Source of the DNA: Fennellomyces sp. T-0311
Taxonomy: Eukaryota; Mucoromycota; Mucoromycetes; Mucorales; Lichtheimiaceae
Length of the DNA stretch: 64,000 bases
Assembly (NCBI GenBank): GCA_025266875.1
Contig: JALLLT010000001.1
Coordinates: forward strand, 558,001-622,000
Direction: 5' to 3'
Shown: positions 33,701 through 44,246 of the stretch, in pieces
Position numbering within the stretch: position 1 is the first letter of the stretch
How the letters are laid out: each line of letters starts with the position of its first letter
The notes under the pieces: model-generated
Database searches by the model: none
Told to the model about the DNA's origin: nothing
What the model saw: the letters and a program-made list of their open reading frames with translations, nothing else
Made by a program: the position numbers and the translations under genes

Positions 33701-33989
33701 TCCTGGTGTCTTGCGTTCTGATCTGTATCTTGACAGATTCTAACATCGACCATCAGTTCGCGAAGGGAATAATAATTCTCTAGATAGATCGGATCGTCGT
33801 GTGCGTTGTTCGTACAAAAAGGGGGTAAAGTTAAATAAAACAGTGATTATTCGCTCATAGACAGGCCCATCTATCTCACTCGGACAAGCTTAATCATTCG
33901 TGCCACCCCGTTGGTACGAAGTACGACATATCTCTCTGTCATTTACAGAGGGAACACGACACTAAAATGGTACACAAAAAATAAAAAGT

Positions 33990-35290
33990 GGAGACCACAC
34001 AGTAGCAAGACAACCATGGAGTCCTAGCGCAAACTTATCAGGGACTGGAAGTCGATTGTGCTTGTTTAACCGTGTTGAAAGAGCGTTGCAAGTGATTGCA
34101 CAATGTCGACAGAGGTTTAAAGTCGACCGATATGTGCAGTTCCCAATCGTACTGAGCTGTCCCCTGGTGTAGGAGAATGAGGATACCAGAAACCAGCCTA
34201 ACGTGTGGTAGCCATGTTGGGGATAGCAGCACCTTCGCCTCCTTTCCGGTATTGCCCATACCGAATAAAATTAAGTTCGCTAATCAAAACCAGTATAATT
34301 TAGTAAGAAGGGGGTAAAACTGATGGCAACACTGACGGTTGATCCACAAAGTAATACCGCGTTCATATGAACTTTCATCTTCAGATCCACTTGACATTTG
34401 GCCAATGCCCCTGAGGTATTAACCGCCCAAAAGGTTAGGGGAAGATGAGAGAAAGAGAAGTAACGAGCGAAAATCACCATCCCGACCTTCCATATCATTT
34501 TACAGTATATCTTTTGATAAATCAAACTCTTGTGCTAGGTTACTGTGTCCAGTGTTGTCCAAGTTAAAGCAATGATGGTTACGTTTTGCGACCTGAATGT
34601 CAAAGCTTGATTGATGATCAACAAAGCGCCAACTTGGAGACCGTCCGCATGTCTATCACATAAACATATGCCGATCTTTTTCCACGTCTGACACCACACA
34701 ATGTCTACATTTCCGTGGTAATGGCCGGCGAAGCAAGAAATATTGCCCACATTGCAAACCTTTGCTAATAACAGTAATGCTTTTCTCCTTATTACATTAA
34801 ATTATATAGGTTCAATCTGAAAGCTCTTCAAGTTCCTGAAGGATGGACATCTCATTGGTGTTAGCCGTCGGCATAAACTGAATCGTATCACTGTAATATT
34901 TCTCAACATCGACATGAGGTGTATCAAAAGGTGCTGAGTTCTTGCTCCGTGTAGACCAGTAGATATTGAAAACAAGGATTGCATTTGAGCCATCCATCAT
35001 ATATACAGAACATTAGCAAATATCGGCCGTTAAATGACTCTCACCGTGGCCATCTCTTTTAAGAAAGATGGTATGTTAGGTTTATTAATAATTAAAGCTT
35101 CGGTTTGTAACCATTCATAGTACTTGGAAATATAAGCAGACATGCTTGCTGCTTTCATACATGTAAAAACATGAGGTCTGACAACCAACTTTACTGTTGG
35201 AAAAGGATCATATTTGTTGGAGAGAGTACCGGGGATATAGCATGATCGATGCTCCATAGCAGTGCGCACTCGTGACAAGCTATTTTGAGA
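33990..35290 (-). other. Series of short minus-strand frames, possible gene relic
   Basis: Five consecutive minus-strand open frames of 60-85 codons, none joined by convincing splice sites. The one at 35278-35030 is the most protein-like (KVVRP-type core, then SKYYEWLQTEALIINK). A second at 35000-34815 starts MDGSNAILVFNIYWS. I do not recognise them. A decayed gene is the simplest reading. Confidence 0.25.
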
Positions 35291-35414
35291 GCCTTTAATT
35301 TTAACTCTTTATCGCATGTCCAAACGAAAAGCTGAATCATCTAACTTCAAAGCCACGAATCGCAAACATTCGACCGACACTTCCAATGAAAACAATCAAA
35401 CAGAACCACATTGA

Positions 35415-37987
35415 ATGAACCCAACTCAGATGACGTCCGTCAATCAAACCATGACCACAGCAAGGACACCTGGGAAAGCTGCAGCAATAGCGCAAATTAA
35501 AGTTACCACTTCCGATATCGACAATATACTCAAAAGGTACATTATCCTGCTCGATGCTCGTGCATCTGCTTATGGAACGGTGGGAGACTTTGCCAACGGG
35601 ATGCGAGACGCTGAACAAATGGTTCAGTATGCACCGACGCTTGCTGGAGGCTATACTCAAATGGGTGAACTTTACTCATTACTGGGGTACCACCTGCGTG
35701 CGATGAATGTTTACAAACAAGGACTTAATAAGGTTGCTAAGGGGCAACGTAGCGCGATGCAACAATGCTACGACGCAGCAAAGGTCCAAAAGTGATTCAC
35801 GAGCCGATATCATTGGAAGGGCGCGCTACGATATTGTATCCAGCATTCTGAAACATCTAGAGCCATACGAACGTATCAAACTGCTAGGAGTTCCCAGGAA
35901 ATGGCAATGGCAGCTGTTAGCAGGTTTCTCACTTTGGTCAACTTCAGCATCGACGATTACTGCGGCCTGACTCAAACAAATATATCACATCTTCCACACA
36001 TTGGCGATTGTACCCATCATCTTTCGCTTGTCGAGATAGGCGATGATCCTTTAGCCGAAGCTTTGCTTTCAGAAGTGACGAGTGGCACCTTTTCCCGATT
36101 GAATAGTCTCATGATCACAAGTAAGGTTTCTACTACAATGATTAACTCATTATTTTATCTCACCGGATTCGACTTGCCTTTTCCAGAATATTTCTTTAAA
36201 GACTACAGATTCCTCGCTGACGCGTTATCCGGGGTATCAATAACCCTAACAAAACTTCACATAGACTTGAAACGAGAATTCGACATGCCGCTTTGGGTCA
36301 TAATACTCTACAAGGATATACTTTCGACATATCTGAACCTTGAAGAGTTCATGTGCAGATACTCCGCACAAATTTCGCTTACTAAAGGGGATGCAGGGAC
36401 TTTAAAGGCTGGATACATATCCAAGTTGGTCAGACTCCCTCTTGTATTTGGACATATCGATCTAGCTGCAGTGATAGACGTTCTCCGCGCCTGTCCTAAT
36501 CTGCATCATCTGGATCTTGAGGGCTGAAACCATGCCGTGGTCGAGGTAGTGAGCCGCCATGATAAAAAACTGCTCTCTTTCTTCTTGGATACTAGGCGTG
36601 ATTACAGCTGGATCGCATCTGTCCAACCTCTCGAGCAATCAATGATAGACATGCGGGCGTTTGCAGTTGGCGATTACAACGATCCTCGCGACCTTATGCC
36701 TATTTTTACGAATCACCGTGCCACTTTGGAGTCGGTGAGTTTAACCCCGATTGATGTGGATGATAACTGGGAAACTTTTATGGGGTCGTTTGGAAATTTC
36801 GCGAGTTTGCAGGCGATGGAGCTGTTTTGCATTTACGGTGCTGTCCCGTGTACAGGTGCAGCCTCTTTGCTACGGAAGTCTCCCGGTTTGGTGCGATTAC
36901 ATCTCGGCGGGTATATTGGTGGGAGCGATCTCATTGATGCGATCGTACACTTGCCTAATTTACAGGAGCTTCAATTCACGAACACCGAATCGACCAGTCA
37001 ATATATGCGACAGCTGTTTCAAGACTTGATATCCAAAGGAAGTGGATTTTACTTTACAAAAAGTTCGATTGACTAATGTGGATGGAAGTTTTCCCTTTGA
37101 TGAGGTGCTCCATGACTACTTTCCAAACATTCCAGCACTTCGACATATCGTGATCCGTCGGTGCTGCTATGTCAGTTCTTGTATGACTTGGACACAACTA
37201 AAATTTGACAATAACGAATTGTCTCAAAATATTTCTTATCAAGATTCTATGTAAAAGTTAGTAACCTACAAAAGTTAGTATTAATATACGCAGAAGTTCT
37301 TCAAGAATTGGTCTTATATTCGTTGCCAAACTGCGGTAATATCCTAAAAAGGAATTATCAAATTGTCGACTCCCGTTGAGATAGGAGAGATAAGGTCAAG
37401 ATAAAAAGAAGTTTATGTGGAGAAAAATTTATGTTGAGAAGAACTAAGCTTTTTAGATAACTGACACGCTCTATTTATATCTTTCCTCAGACACTTATCC
37501 AGTCTATACAATTTCTTATATCTGGACTTTATATAAAATATAGTTTTTCGATCACATCTGGATATCGGACTGAACCTGGATCTTGGCAAGTATTTGGATT
37601 TTGATATATGTCTGGACTTGACATTTATCTGAACTTAATTAGGAAGTTAGTGTCACAACGATTATCAGCCTCCCTTGAGGACCAGAAACGTCATAACAGT
37701 GCAAACGCGCTACTGAACAAGTAATTAACGCTTTCTGCGATAAACTACAGTTTCATCCGTCCATCGAAACATTAATACTGAAAGACCTGATTTACAACGT
37801 CAGTGATGTGACACTGGAGCATTTAGCCACCGTCAAACAACTGAAGTATCTCGGGCTATATGGGTTGCATAGGATCACCTTGAATGATCTACAAGCATTT
37901 AAAAACTCGGCTATCAAACAAGTTGTAAAGTACTGTCATAATGTATCAAAAAGTTCAATCAACGTCGATAATAAACCTGCACTGTAG
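35415..37987 (+). pseudogene. Broken TPR / F-box / leucine-rich repeat gene (Pof3-like layout)
   Basis: Begins with a TPR-like region (ATG 35415; ASAYGTVGDFANGMRDAEQ and GGYTQMGELYSLLGYHLRAM), then an F-box (YDIVSSILKHLEPYERIKLL), then a leucine-rich repeat array. The order is open only by changing frame: shifts are needed near 35795, near 35940 and near 37045. An in-frame TGA at 36525-36527 splits LDLEG from NHAVVEVV. Homology is interrupted at about 37255-37660 by non-coding sequence and resumes with QVINAFCDKLQFHPSIETL to KYLGLYGLHRI, ending at a TAG at 37985. Such proteins are SCF substrate adaptors. With at least four lesions it cannot make a full protein. Confidence 0.85.
37255..37660. 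mobile_element. Possible insertion within the F-box pseudogene
   Basis: About 400 AT-rich bases with no coding sense that separate two parts of the F-box/LRR pseudogene. Short related gttagt strings occur at both edges (37258, 37276 and 37648). Contains a tatttatat box near 37470. It may be a short element or simply an unrelated decayed stretch; termini are not clear. Confidence 0.3.
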
Positions 37988-38060
37988 CACATACACTTTA
38001 GCCGCATATTACTCTAATTAAGCTTATAGACGCGTAATTATTTGAATTGAAGATTAGGGA

Positions 38061-38587
38061 GTGCCAAGCTCTGCTAACAGAAGAAGAATAACTCGGCTCC
38101 ATCCTTCTACTCCACGCCAACGCGTTACTTTTAGAGGACCTCTCTTTACTCAAATTTTCATCGATTTTTCATCCTGTCTGAACAGTAGTTTATTATGTGC
38201 AACGATGGCAACAAAGATGCTACTGAAAACGCTAACGAAAAATCCGAATGAACTTCAGCAAATAGGCAGAAATAGTAGCCAACTCCTAGAGTGAAACTAG
38301 TATTTATCCTTGAAACTCAACAAGTGACACCGATTGCACCAACTTTTTCAACAGGAGAATATTTTCCTATACCTCGGAACTACATGAAATACATGGTTGT
38401 CAGTGAATGTACGTTGCCGAGCGATCGATCAATGCTTTTTGAGAGAGCATATATCCCGTTGTTGTATTGGACCCATCGTGTTGGGAAAATATGGGCATGG
38501 ATAGACTTATTAAAGGGAGAAATCCTAGATAACAGAGTGATAAAGGCCTTCAGACAATTCATCCATAACATGAGTTACTTTAATTAA
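38061..38587 (+). other. Two adjacent small ORFs of unknown nature
   Basis: A 77-codon frame ends at 38294 and overlaps the start of a 98-codon frame (38291-38587). The second has an ordinary protein composition (YFPIPRNYMKYMVVSE, then LLYWTHRVGKIWAWIDLLKG), but no known domain. No supporting splice sites. Low confidence that either is expressed. Confidence 0.2.
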
Positions 38588-39393
38588 GTGAAATCATGTA
38601 AATATCAGCTTTTTAGGAGCGGGATGTCAGAGAATTTTCTGTATTAAGGTAACAAGTTGAGATATCGTTGTACCACACCTATGTGTAACAGAGAAAATGA
38701 CACTCCATTGAATGCTTACTAACCGGACCTAATGCTAATGGTTTAGAGTGTAGCCTTAGAACATACAGATCAGAACAAGTGGATGAAATATTATATGGTC
38801 CAACAACCTGTTCACAAATCGGTATGCGCAAGATGCATGTACGACTGTAAAGAAAATAACATAGGCGCGGTATTACCAATAGAACGTATAAAAATTCAAG
38901 ACCATCATGTACATGACCCTATAGTTCAGTAGTAGTAAAATCCGTCTCCTATGCTTATATGGCCATTCTCGGGGTACTGAGCTTACTTTTCGGTAGGAAC
39001 TTGGAATATTTTGAAAGTTGATCGTGCATATTTCGCACTACTGATATATTCGATAGTAGCCATTTCCCGATCTTACTGATAAGCGATAATGGAAGCACCG
39101 ATGATCAACATGTCTGCGTAGTCCGTGCATGCTATGCTAGTAGTTTGTTTATGACACTGGGCCCTTTTAACCAAGAGTAAAAGTGTCTGAACGCCACTTC
39201 GATTGACTGCATTTAGTCTAGGCTCCCGGTTCACATGGCTTATTATTAGCATTGTTAACATCTGAATGCAGCACGTGATAATGACTTAATTTCTCTCACA
39301 CGCTTTTCCATGGTCTAAATCGTGTTCTTTTACTCTAACAAAATAGGGATATCAATATGGGAAATGAAGTAGAACTTTTAGGGTATTGGTTAT
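38588..39393. other. Gene-free region
   Basis: Nothing recognisable on either strand. Confidence 0.5.
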
Positions 39394-40357
39394 TTAATCC
39401 GGCCCAGGATGTAGGATTTCAGGAAGCATGTCGACATGGTCGGTCAACTCGCATAGGTTATGTAAGCATCGCATTGGGTATAACAGATCAACGTAGGCGG
39501 AAATATTAGCCAGAATAAAGTCGTCCACTGTAACGTTGCCCATGATATAATACAATTCCATGATGAGGTACCCACAGATGAGTGCCGATAGAAGCATCGG
39601 AACTAAGATAGTGATAGGGTCCATGTCGTACACGCGTCGTAACCATGGTGAGCTAATGCAGATCATCACTGCACTCACGAGTCTATACAGCAAACTTCAG
39701 TCTTAAAGTTTTTTTAGCGCCCCTTCGCAACCCCTTTCAAAACATTACATTGGTTTGGTACCGGAGAAACTGAATTGTGACTGAAAAGTGTAGAGCAGTG
39801 CTCCACACAAACCGAAAATTGTCATAAAGATAACGAGAATACCGTCGACATAAAATAATTTAGAAACTAAAAGGAAATTCCGTCAGCAAGCCGTTTAATC
39901 CAAGTAAACCCAAAGCACGTTACCTATATCCGAAACAATCACTGCCATAAGAAACGAAAAGATTGAAAGTAAAGTAATTCTGCCACTACGTGACAGTTGG
40001 AAATAGCGCATCCAAAGCTGCCACGCAAGGATAAACGCCACCAGAAACGTAGGAATCAGCGGCATCCACCAAGCGTATTTGCTAAGTAATAAGGTTAACA
40101 AACCAGAAACAAATTATTCCCTTTGCTAGTTTACCTCTTTTGTAACCAGTGATATATAGGGTCAATACGAACAAGTAGCGTTGCCAATGCCGCCATGACG
40201 ACAAACTGCAAGGTTGTGATGCATAATGACTTGCGCACGAAAGCTAAACCGGTTTTTTTTCTTTTTAATATGCGCCACCCTGACCGTCTTCAAGACTTAC
40301 TCATTTGCTTTCTGATGCTACACCGGTCAACAGCAATGCCAAAGACATCGAGATCAT
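39394..40357 (-). CDS. BXI1: TMBIM / Bax inhibitor-1 (Lifeguard) family membrane protein
   Basis: At least five minus-strand exons. Joined, they give a protein of six to seven membrane segments matching the Lifeguard/TMBIM layout in order. These are FVRKSLCITTLQFVV, an aromatic PIYHWLQK loop, TLLSIFSFLMAVIVSDI, the block FGLCGALLYTFQSQFSFSG, and the C-terminal ILANISAYVDLL (equivalent to the FAALNLYLDII end of the family). TMBIM proteins leak calcium from ER/Golgi membranes and temper cell death; yeast has Bxi1/Ybh3. The first exon is uncertain: an ATG at 40357 is used, but the frame is open upstream to about 40447, so the N-terminus is probably longer. One donor (gtgtag) was chosen because it avoids an in-frame stop. 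Divergent from the RAX1-like gene. Confidence 0.75.
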
Positions 40358-40733
40358 GACCAGACCCGAAGCGTTGCAAAGAGTCTGTTGCCGGGCTATG
40401 ATAAGTGCTTGGAACAGGTAGTGAAATGGAGTTGTATTTGTTGTTGCTCATCGCCGCTCAGGGACGTTTGTGGGGGGTTTTCTGCTGTGGGACTCTCTCT
40501 CTGTGCGTGTTGCCCCGGGTTGAATATGCATAAAGAGAGAAGAGAGAGAGTTTTTTTTGCGGATGCCGCATATCTGCCAAAAAAACTGCTTGGTGCAACG
40601 TTCCAAAAAACTTTCTTTTTCTCACTATGGTGATGTCACGTACGATGAACCCCTCTTTCTCCTTTTTTCCAATGTGGAAAGAGCCGCTGATTTCAGGAAA
40701 GCGAGGGAATCCTTTTTCTCTTACGCTTTTTCC

Positions 40734-41784
40734 ATGACGGAACACAAACGACCGACAAGTGGACCTCCGGCGTCGCTGCTGAAACGGTGGCATGGGCAAC
40801 GGATATCTGTGCTACAGTCGCTTCCGCCACCTGAACAAGTGCTGAAGCGGCAAAGCCGGCCCCCAGTGTGTCTGTACAACTACTACATCGTTCTCCGCGA
40901 TCGTCTCGAACTCGAAACGCTGCTCGACTTTTGGTTAGATGTACAGCAGGCCAAAGTGCTGCACAGACGGTACTTGAAACAGAACAACAAAAAATCATCC
41001 ATCACCTTATCGCCTGTTCCGTCCAATTTGAGCCACGAGCAGCAACTCACTCACTCGCTTCTGATGGCTTCATCGGCTCCCTCCGTAATTACCGAGACGC
41101 ATATGGCCCAAGTGGTCGAGCGTATCTATTTGCGATACATTGTGCCCAGTGCGGAAAAGGAACTTTTTCATCTTCCGGTGTCGATGCGCGACGCCATCAC
41201 CGAAAAGAAACTTTCAGATGACCCAGCTGTATTTGATCAGGCACAGCGCTATGTTTACCAGCTCCTGCTTGCAACGTGGCCGCACTTTCTCAGATACAAA
41301 GTCCTCATGAACCTTACACTAAACCAGCAGCTCGGCCGCATCGCAGTCGGCTTGACCAGTCTACTAGTCGGGTTTTCGGTCGAATTCTCTTTAATCTTTT
41401 TAAATATACAGCCATGGCTTTATCGGTTATCGGTAAGGAGCAAAAAAAAGTAAGGATGCTTAGAATGACTCCTAATATATACACCGGGGTTAGGGCATCG
41501 TGCCTATCTTGTTCGGAGTGTTCTGCGTGATCTCGGGTTTGACAGGAGTGGATCCGATATGGGTGCTGGTGTTCAATGTCAGGTAACATAACGCAATTTG
41601 CTTCTCCTTGGCCGTAATGCTAATTATATGCAGCGAGACAACAACTTTTCATTTCAACCGGATACAACAGCCCAAAGTGCGGGAAATTCTCGTTGCGCGC
41701 TCCGCCGTGGTCCTCGCTGTTTGTCTGGCCATTACTATTCTCCTCCTCATACTCTTTTGCGCCGTCCCAGGAAAACGGTTATAG
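40734..41784 (+). CDS. RAX1: Rax1-like protein: RGS domain plus C-terminal membrane segments
   Basis: Three exons (40734-41432, 41494-41582, 41634-41784), 312 residues. The N-terminal half is an RGS fold beginning VCLYNYYIVLRDRLELETLL and ending in the RYVYQLLLATWPHFLRYK helix. A long linker replaces the usual central helices. Then come three membrane segments: IAVGLTSLLVGFSVEFSLIF, then GIVPILFGVFCVISGLTG, then AVVLAVCLAITILLLILF. This matches fungal Rax1, which with Rax2 marks growth and bud sites; a G-protein role is not established. The same frame is open 59 codons upstream, but MTEHKRP is preferred because the upstream part is antisense-like and low-complexity. Confidence 0.85.
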
Positions 41785-41859
41785 CGAAATATGTTTACAA
41801 AATATTTAACTTGGTACATTTATACTTCCATAGATACTATAATAAATTAAGAGTAATTT

Positions 41860-42365
41860 TGTTTTTTGCTATCGGAGCATTCTGCTTGAGCCGGTTCTCA
41901 TACAGTATTGCTTCGTATACACAGCGTTTTAGAGTCTGTCTAGTTCCTTGCTCAATTCTTTCCTTGGACATTTGCCCATCTGATTGTCTCTGCAGCACGT
42001 CCAAAAGAGAAAGATCGCCGTTGCATATCAATAGGCAGCTGATATCAGCGATCGTCGCGACTAGCAGGCTGACCATAGCACAAAGGAAATTTCATTGTTT
42101 GTGGTATAGACAAGCCTTCATCTGGTCAAACATGTACGGCAATGCAGTGCCATGTCTAAGAATCTACACAGTGGTGACAAGAACTTCCGGTCTGGTCGTG
42201 GTAATTAAGCAAGCACGATCCGGGACCCTCGCTGACACAAACATAGCTGCACTCACCAAGGTTATTTGCCTCCTCTTGCTCCTTTATTTGAACAATTGGT
42301 TACCATTTTGGGGTCACCAAAGGCAAAATGACATCTTGCCAAAGATATCAGAAAGGGCCTTCTAC
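41860..42365 (-). pseudogene. Fragment of a NAT nucleobase permease gene
   Basis: On the minus strand, bases 42350-42302 match the permease gene at 44755-44706 (its FGIFGKVSAVFLAIPKTV exon end and the following donor). The next part (ccttggtgagtgcagctatg) matches the beginning of that gene's next exon, ILGGMNAFLFASV. The frame is broken, and the rest to about 41860 is too diverged to align by eye. A dead remnant of an older tandem copy about 2.4 kb downstream of the intact permease. Confidence 0.6.
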
Positions 42366-42804
42366 ACCCTTAACAACGAAGCCTAATCTCTTCAAAGTTC
42401 ACTAAAATTATTGTCATTTCCTACTATTACTTGGTACTCCAATGCTTCGTAAGGCTTATATGTAATTCCTCTTCTCGATCCATTTTGCTAGTATCTAACT
42501 CATTATACTTTTCGTACTATGCATATTAAAGCAACTGTGTGCATAGCTGTTGAACTATTGCCATAGGCTGCAATGTACCAGTTCTTCTGACCTAACCTGA
42601 GCTTAATCAGTCATAAAAGATGCGATGACAAATATGCAATGCAGAGGATTAAAGTGGATTTTGTTTCGGTCTTTCTAAAAGTTCGTGCTTTATCCTCGGA
42701 ATTTGGCTATTAGCAGCCATTAGAGCATAGGCTTTCGGAAATCAGTGGCATACGCAGTGATGTGAATTTGCTATTCTAGACCCAAACGGCAATAGTCTGT
42801 CATA
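42366..42804. other. Gene-free region
   Basis: Nothing recognisable beyond AT-rich sequence. Confidence 0.5.
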
Positions 42805-43780
42805 ATTAAACGTTGTTGCCACCTTTGCCAAATCAATTCTATCCCCTCAATTGTAAGCTCACGGTTATGAGCTATATATCATTGACAAGATGTTGGTATG
42901 TCGAGGCGGCTGGCGACGCATAATGATGTATGATTGCTCGATGACATCTATTAAAACTTCGTTTCAGTTTTTTTTCCTTCTCTTCGACTGCGCCTAAATA
43001 TACGTTCCCAAGAGGTGTATGCATAAGACTTAAACGTTCACTGTGTGAGTACCCTAACATGAACGGGGATCAAGTTCGCGTCTGGAAAACTTCAAATGGA
43101 GATATTTTGCATCTTCATAGTGGTACGTATGATTGACTATATTACATGTACGTACATATTTCTGTTGCATGATTATAGCACTTCAATAATGCTGTTTATC
43201 CACATATGAAAATGGGATGATAAAATCTTTCTGAAACCCCGTCTCTCTGCCCATCACAGCAACACCAAACATACTCTTTGATGGTATGTATTCCTACAAT
43301 AGTATGTATGAACAAGTGTTGCTCTTAACTTCTAACAGCGCTACAAATTCAAAGAGTTCCCGTGACTTATTCGAGGAAGACGAAAAAATTAAAGCGGTAC
43401 TTCTTTCAACACTAAGATGATAGTAAGTCTGCTATGGTACAATGAACGGTGGCACTGCGCTTTTTCTAATGTGCTCTTAAATTATCGAGTACTCGGGAAA
43501 TTGTCCCTACAAAAAGTTGCAAGACAATGAGAAAAGGACCACATACTAAGCATGATAGCAAATTTCCTTCACTTCATGCTATTTTTAGTCCAGTTTTTAC
43601 AGATTTTTCGACAAATCATGTGTTGATTGACGGTATGAAACCGAGATACCTATAATATAGCACAGCTTATGAAATAGACACCGAATCTAAACGAATTCGA
43701 TAACTAGAGAAATCATTAAATGTCATTGGAAAAAGTGAGAAAACAATGGTTAGAAACAAATATGGAGTAACACGCTATCC
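42805..43780 (+). pseudogene. Copy 2 of the unrecognised duplicated gene
   Basis: The inverted partner of 30905-32645, without the LTR-like insertion. Protein-like blocks in order: GYELYIIDKMLVCRGGW; STAPKYTFPRGVCIRL to EYPNMNGDQVRVWKTS, ending at a gtacgt donor; SRDLFEEDEKIKA; KHDSKFPSLHAIFSPVF to STNHVLI. Introns with GT-AG borders can be drawn between several, but I could not build one complete frame, so it is either a small real gene with short exons or an old relic. Conservation of RDLFEEDEKIKA in both copies argues that it was coding when duplicated. Confidence 0.5.
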
Positions 43781-44246
43781 AGGCTGCATATATCGGAACT
43801 TCGCTATGTAGTGTTGTTGCAGTTGGTAGCTCATCAAAAAGATATTCGCATTTTGATTCTTAGGTAACAGGAACAGTAAAGAGTCTAATTAAGTATATGA
43901 GTTTACTCTATGCGGCTTGGGAGATAGTATGGGCCACGTTACTTCAAATAACCTTATCGACTGTATGTACTCGTAACTGGAGCATTTGATGCTCCTCTGC
44001 GCCTACTCAGACAGATGTACTTTGAGTATGGCTTGACTACTTGCGGCGGCTGTGCTTTTATCACAACTCGCTTCCACCTCCACGCTCGTCGACTCACACA
44101 TTCAAATTCTGAATTTCAAAGAAAAAACTAGGCTATTACCTATGCTACGCCAAAATAGTGGCATTATTCAATCTATTTACAAATATTAACTGTTACATAT
44201 GCTACTTTTCTATGTCATAATAAATACCAAATTGGTCTATGTTAAT
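43781..44246. other. Gene-free region
   Basis: No feature seen; 3' flank of the permease gene on the opposite strand. Confidence 0.5.

Noticed and set aside
34815..35000. MDGSNAILVF frame similar to the first exon of MAD2 (DLDGSNALIVEFF)
   Set aside because: The likeness covers about ten codons only, there is no splice acceptor in front, and nothing downstream resembles Mad2; treated as chance.
41598..42386. 262-codon plus-strand frame after the RAX1-like gene
   Set aside because: Its first part is the wrong frame of the last RAX1-like exon and the rest is antisense to the decayed permease fragment.
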